Source: Polaromonas sp. A23 (GTDB taxonomy: Bacteria > Pseudomonadota > Gammaproteobacteria > Burkholderiales > Burkholderiaceae_C). Taken from it: DNA of 64,000 nucleotides. Below, in pieces: positions 61,494 through 64,000 of this stretch. The stretch lies in assembly GCF_002001015.1 (NCBI RefSeq), contig NZ_MUNO01000026.1, positions 310,001 to 374,000 of the forward strand, written 5' to 3'. The notes beneath the pieces were generated by a model, which was given only the letters and a program-made list of their open reading frames with translations, did not search any database and was not told the origin of the DNA. The position numbers and the translations under genes were made by a program. Each line of letters starts with the position of its first letter. Position 1 is the first letter of the stretch.

Positions 61494-62927
61494 ATGCAAC
61501 TCAATTACATTGCCAACGCGTCGGTTCGCTCCTCTTCGGGGAAAACGATTCCGGTCATCGATCCCTCTGACGGCCAAGCCTTTGACGAGATCCAGCGCAG
61601 CAATGCGCAGGACATTGACCACGCCGTTCAGGCCGCGCATGACTGCATGGACACGGTCTGGCGCAAGATCACCGCCGCCGAGCGTGGCCGGTTGCTGATG
61701 CGGCTGGCGGAGAAGGTCGAGCAGCATGCAGACGAGCTCGCGATGATCGAGCAGCGCGACTGCGGCAAGCCCACCAAGCAGGCCAAGGCCGACGCCGCTG
61801 CGCTGGTGCGTTACTTCGAGTTTTATGCCGGCGCCTGCGACAAGCTGCATGGCGAGACCCTGCCCTACCTGGACGGCTACAGCGTGATGACCTGGCGCGA
61901 GCCGCACGGCGTGACCGGCCACATCATTCCGTGGAACTACCCGATGCAGATTTTCGGCCGCAGCGTGGGCGGCGCACTGGCCGCCGGCAATGTCTGCGTG
62001 GTCAAGCCGGCCGAAGACGCCTGCCTGTCGCTGATCCGCGTGGCGCAGCTCGCAGCCGAAGCCGGCTTTCCGGCCGGCGCCATCAACATCGTCACCGGTT
62101 ACGGCCATGAAGTCGGCGACGCTCTCGCGCGCCACAAGGGCATTCACCACATCAGCTTCACCGGCAGCCCCAAGATTGGAACTTTGATCCAGCAGGTCGC
62201 GGCCGAACGCCACTGCCCGGTTACGCTGGAGCTGGGCGGCAAAAGCCCGCAGATCGTGTTTGCCGACGCTGACCTCGACGCTGCCATCCCGGCCGTCATC
62301 AATGCCATCGTGCAAAACGCCGGCCAGACCTGCTCGGCCGGCTCCCGCCTGCTGGTAGACGAGATGATTTACGAGCCGCTGCTGGAGCGCCTGGGCCAGG
62401 CCTTCGAACGGCTGCGCGTCGGCCCCGCCACGATGGACCTGGACGTCGGTCCGCTGATCCGCCAGACGCAGCAGCAGCGCGTCTGGGACTTCCTGAGCGA
62501 CGCGCAGGTGGCAGGCATACCGATGGTCGCGCAGGGCGAGATCGTCGACGAAGCGCCAGACACCGGCTTTTACCAGGCACCCACGCTGCTGCGCGATGTG
62601 CCGGTGATGCACCGCCTGGCGCAGGAAGAAGTGTTTGGCCCGGTGCTTTGCGCCATGAGTTTCAGGGACGAAAACCACGCCGTCGAACTCGCCAACGCCA
62701 CCCAGTTCGGCCTGGTGGCCGGCATCTGGACCCGTGACGGCTCACGCCAGTTCCGCATGGCTAAACGCGTTCAGAGCGGCCAGGTCTTCATCAACAACTA
62801 CGGCGCCGGCGGCGGCGTCGAACTGCCCTTCGGCGGCGTCAAGTCGTCGGGCTATGGGCGGGAGAAAGGCTTTGAGGCGCTGTATGGCTTCACCACGCTG
62901 AAGACGGTGGCCATCAAACACGGCTAG
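61494..62927 (+). CDS. NAD(P)-dependent aldehyde dehydrogenase family protein
   Basis: A 477-residue ALDH. Cofactor-binding IIPWNYPMQIF and FTGSPKIGTLIQQ, catalytic Glu in TLELGGKSPQ, and nucleophile Cys (about residue 280) in NAGQTCSAGSRLL are all intact. EEVFGPVLC and NNYGAGGGVELPFGGVKSSGYGREKG complete the fold. Substrate is undetermined. It sits 129 bases downstream of the TetR-controlled hydrolase gene, separated by a family A repeat, so linkage to that regulon is uncertain. The short upstream extension to 61470 is rejected. Confidence 0.92.
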   Translation: MQLNYIANASVRSSSGKTIPVIDPSDGQAFDEIQRSNAQDIDHAVQAAHDCMDTVWRKITAAERGRLLMRLAEKVEQHADELAMIEQRDCGKPTKQAKADAAALVRYFEFYAGACDKLHGETLPYLDGYSVMTWREPHGVTGHIIPWNYPMQIFGRSVGGALAAGNVCVVKPAEDACLSLIRVAQLAAEAGFPAGAINIVTGYGHEVGDALARHKGIHHISFTGSPKIGTLIQQVAAERHCPVTLELGGKSPQIVFADADLDAAIPAVINAIVQNAGQTCSAGSRLLVDEMIYEPLLERLGQAFERLRVGPATMDLDVGPLIRQTQQQRVWDFLSDAQVAGIPMVAQGEIVDEAPDTGFYQAPTLLRDVPVMHRLAQEEVFGPVLCAMSFRDENHAVELANATQFGLVAGIWTRDGSRQFRMAKRVQSGQVFINNYGAGGGVELPFGGVKSSGYGREKGFEALYGFTTLKTVAIKHG

Positions 62928-62989
62928 AGCCTAAGGAAATTTCTTCGCATCAAAGAGGGAGGTTTTTGCGCCCCCGCGCTCCTCCCCTG

Positions 62990-63826
62990 CTACCCCAACA
63001 CATCCTTGAGCGCAACCTCATAAAGGCCCGTCAGTTTGTCCATGACTTCCAGCAGGCGTTCGCTGGCCGTGGCGACATTTCTCAGCCCCGATTCATCCGG
63101 TTTGTTGCGCAAGGCCGCTTCAAAGAAAACCCATTGCTGCTCGCCAAGGGTGAGTTCGCTGCGGATGTTTGCGGTGGTAATGGGTAGCTTGGCCAAGCTG
63201 GAAAGGGTCGATTTGAACTCCGCTGCATCGGCATTCATTTGCTGCGGGGTGCTTGTTTCTCCCAGTTTGGCTGCAACCAGAAAATAGTTTTTCGCCAGCC
63301 GCTGGGACAACATGCGCTGGCGCCCTACTGTGTTGAGCAATCTCGCAGAGCCGGCCGCGGAAAGTTTTTCAATCGTCTCGGTGGTGGTATTTGCGGTGAT
63401 CAAAAACTTGTCCACCTGCAGGGCCACGGCCCTGACCGATTCGTGGGTAGGCGGCATGGTGAGAAGGCTGTTGAGAACATCAACATGCTTCTGAATAACG
63501 CCGAGCAGGGCTGCAATATCCGCAGGCCAGGGACCCGTATTCAGGCCTTTGGCCAGTTCCTCTCCGCCTGCGGCAACCATGTGACGGGCTGACACCAGGA
63601 CATCGCGAGCCAACGCCGGCTGCACATTGAGGTACAACTGACAATAGGCTTTGGCAATACGCTGCGACAACGCACGGAACCGCGCCGTGCGGTTGATGGC
63701 ACTGGCAAGCGCCATCTGGGCCTGGGCCGACGAATGAAAAATGGACATCAGCATCATGGCGGCGGCCCCCCGAACCACGGCGCGGCGATTTGCCCTGTGG
63801 CCCCGATAGCATGGTGTGACGTGCAT
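62990..63826 (-). CDS. Exported protein with PilJ-type sensor (type IV pili MCP-like N-terminal) domains
   Basis: A 278-residue protein. An N-terminal signal (RRAVVRGAAAMMLMSIFHSSAQAQ, with a twin Arg) precedes two related helical segments: ALASAINRTARFRALSQRIAKAYCQL and LLNTVGRQRMLSQRLAKNYFLVAAKLG. These match the PilJ-type extracellular sensor domain (PF13675), which resembles NarX-type nitrate sensors. No methyl-accepting or kinase output domain follows, so it is a periplasmic stand-alone form. ATG 63826 was chosen; the frame stays open to the window end, where an upstream start cannot be judged. Confidence 0.75.
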   Translation of the reverse strand: MHVTPCYRGHRANRRAVVRGAAAMMLMSIFHSSAQAQMALASAINRTARFRALSQRIAKAYCQLYLNVQPALARDVLVSARHMVAAGGEELAKGLNTGPWPADIAALLGVIQKHVDVLNSLLTMPPTHESVRAVALQVDKFLITANTTTETIEKLSAAGSARLLNTVGRQRMLSQRLAKNYFLVAAKLGETSTPQQMNADAAEFKSTLSSLAKLPITTANIRSELTLGEQQWVFFEAALRNKPDESGLRNVATASERLLEVMDKLTGLYEVALKDVLG

Positions 63827-64000
63827 AAGCAATAATCCGGATTGGTTGAACTTGCCGCAAGTATTGCGCTGCAACATGCCGCTGACTGTGACGAGCATCA
63901 ACAAACGGTTGAAGACTCCGGGCAAATGTGCCCGGCGCGGAACCAGAGCCCCAATGCGTCGCAGCGCCACAAGAAACCCCACACTTTGCAAGGAATACAC
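63827..64000. other. Window edge, no gene called
   Basis: The minus-strand frame of the PilJ-type gene is open to the end, but the translation here (rich in Arg and Leu, no domain) is not convincing. Nothing else was seen. Confidence 0.4.

Noticed and set aside
61476-62678. 400-residue antisense frame opposite the aldehyde dehydrogenase
   Set aside because: The dehydrogenase on the plus strand has all catalytic motifs; the antisense translation has none.

Overview
The window looks like chromosome from a Burkholderiales bacterium, most likely Comamonadaceae (Polaromonas/Rhodoferax-like). This is inferred from high GC, the gene orders ilvB-ilvN-ilvC / pssA / leuA and sigma factor-DUF3619-DUF3106-RDD, a CysJ-less sulfate assimilation operon with DUF934, and dispersed short repeats inside and between genes. 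No rRNA, CRISPR array, transposase or integrase was seen. There is one tRNA gene (Asn).

Layout. 0.4-10.2 kb: small housekeeping and repair genes (RidA, YihX-like phosphatase, AlkB and a second 2OG-Fe(II) oxygenase, YbaK-type editing protein, AraC regulator, DHA2 exporter, TrxC). 10.4-13.8 kb: periplasmic sulfate-binding protein, YggX, MnmC. 13.8-20.9 kb: an apparently acquired four-gene minus-strand operon. It encodes a membrane-anchored linalool dehydratase/isomerase-like protein, a DagK-type lipid kinase, an exosortase fused to an EpsI-like domain, and a large VIT/VWA-like membrane protein with a PEP-CTERM-like tail. It is bracketed by two copies of the mnmC 3' end. 21-29.7 kb: response regulator, then TauE-like permease-cysI-DUF934-cysH-cysD-cysN, then a 7Fe ferredoxin and a ferredoxin-NADP reductase. 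29.7-32.3 kb: TPP-riboswitch-controlled pyrimidine transporter, thiD, tRNA-Asn. 32.4-36 kb: the N-degron transferases Aat and Bpt, an IclR regulator, a PBP7-type endopeptidase. 36-44.2 kb: branched-chain amino acid synthesis (two unlike LeuA enzymes behind a leader peptide/attenuator, PssA, IlvC, IlvN, IlvB). 44.4-52.9 kb: ECF sigma factor cluster, second DagK, LOG-family protein, P-II, NadE, FemAB-like acyltransferase, nuclease-like protein. 53-64 kb: wax-ester synthase-like protein, lipase-like hydrolase, AraC regulator, Ppa and HppA back to back, a TetR/hydrolase divergent pair with two perfect operators, aldehyde dehydrogenase, PilJ-N-type protein.

Three dispersed repeat families are visible. 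Family A (12 copies, core GCTAY-N7-RTAGC followed by a GCGCCCG...AAGGGCT tail) and family B (3 copies) occur between genes and also in frame inside cysN, nadE and the FemAB-like gene. Family C (3 copies of the TTCGACAGGCTCAG type) includes an inverted pair inside the ilv operon.

The strongest candidate for an undescribed system is the 13.8-20.9 kb exosortase/Ldi-like cassette. Other notable items are the leu leader/attenuator, the twin TetR operators, repeat insertions that add protein segments, and head-to-head overlapping start codons of nadE and its neighbour.
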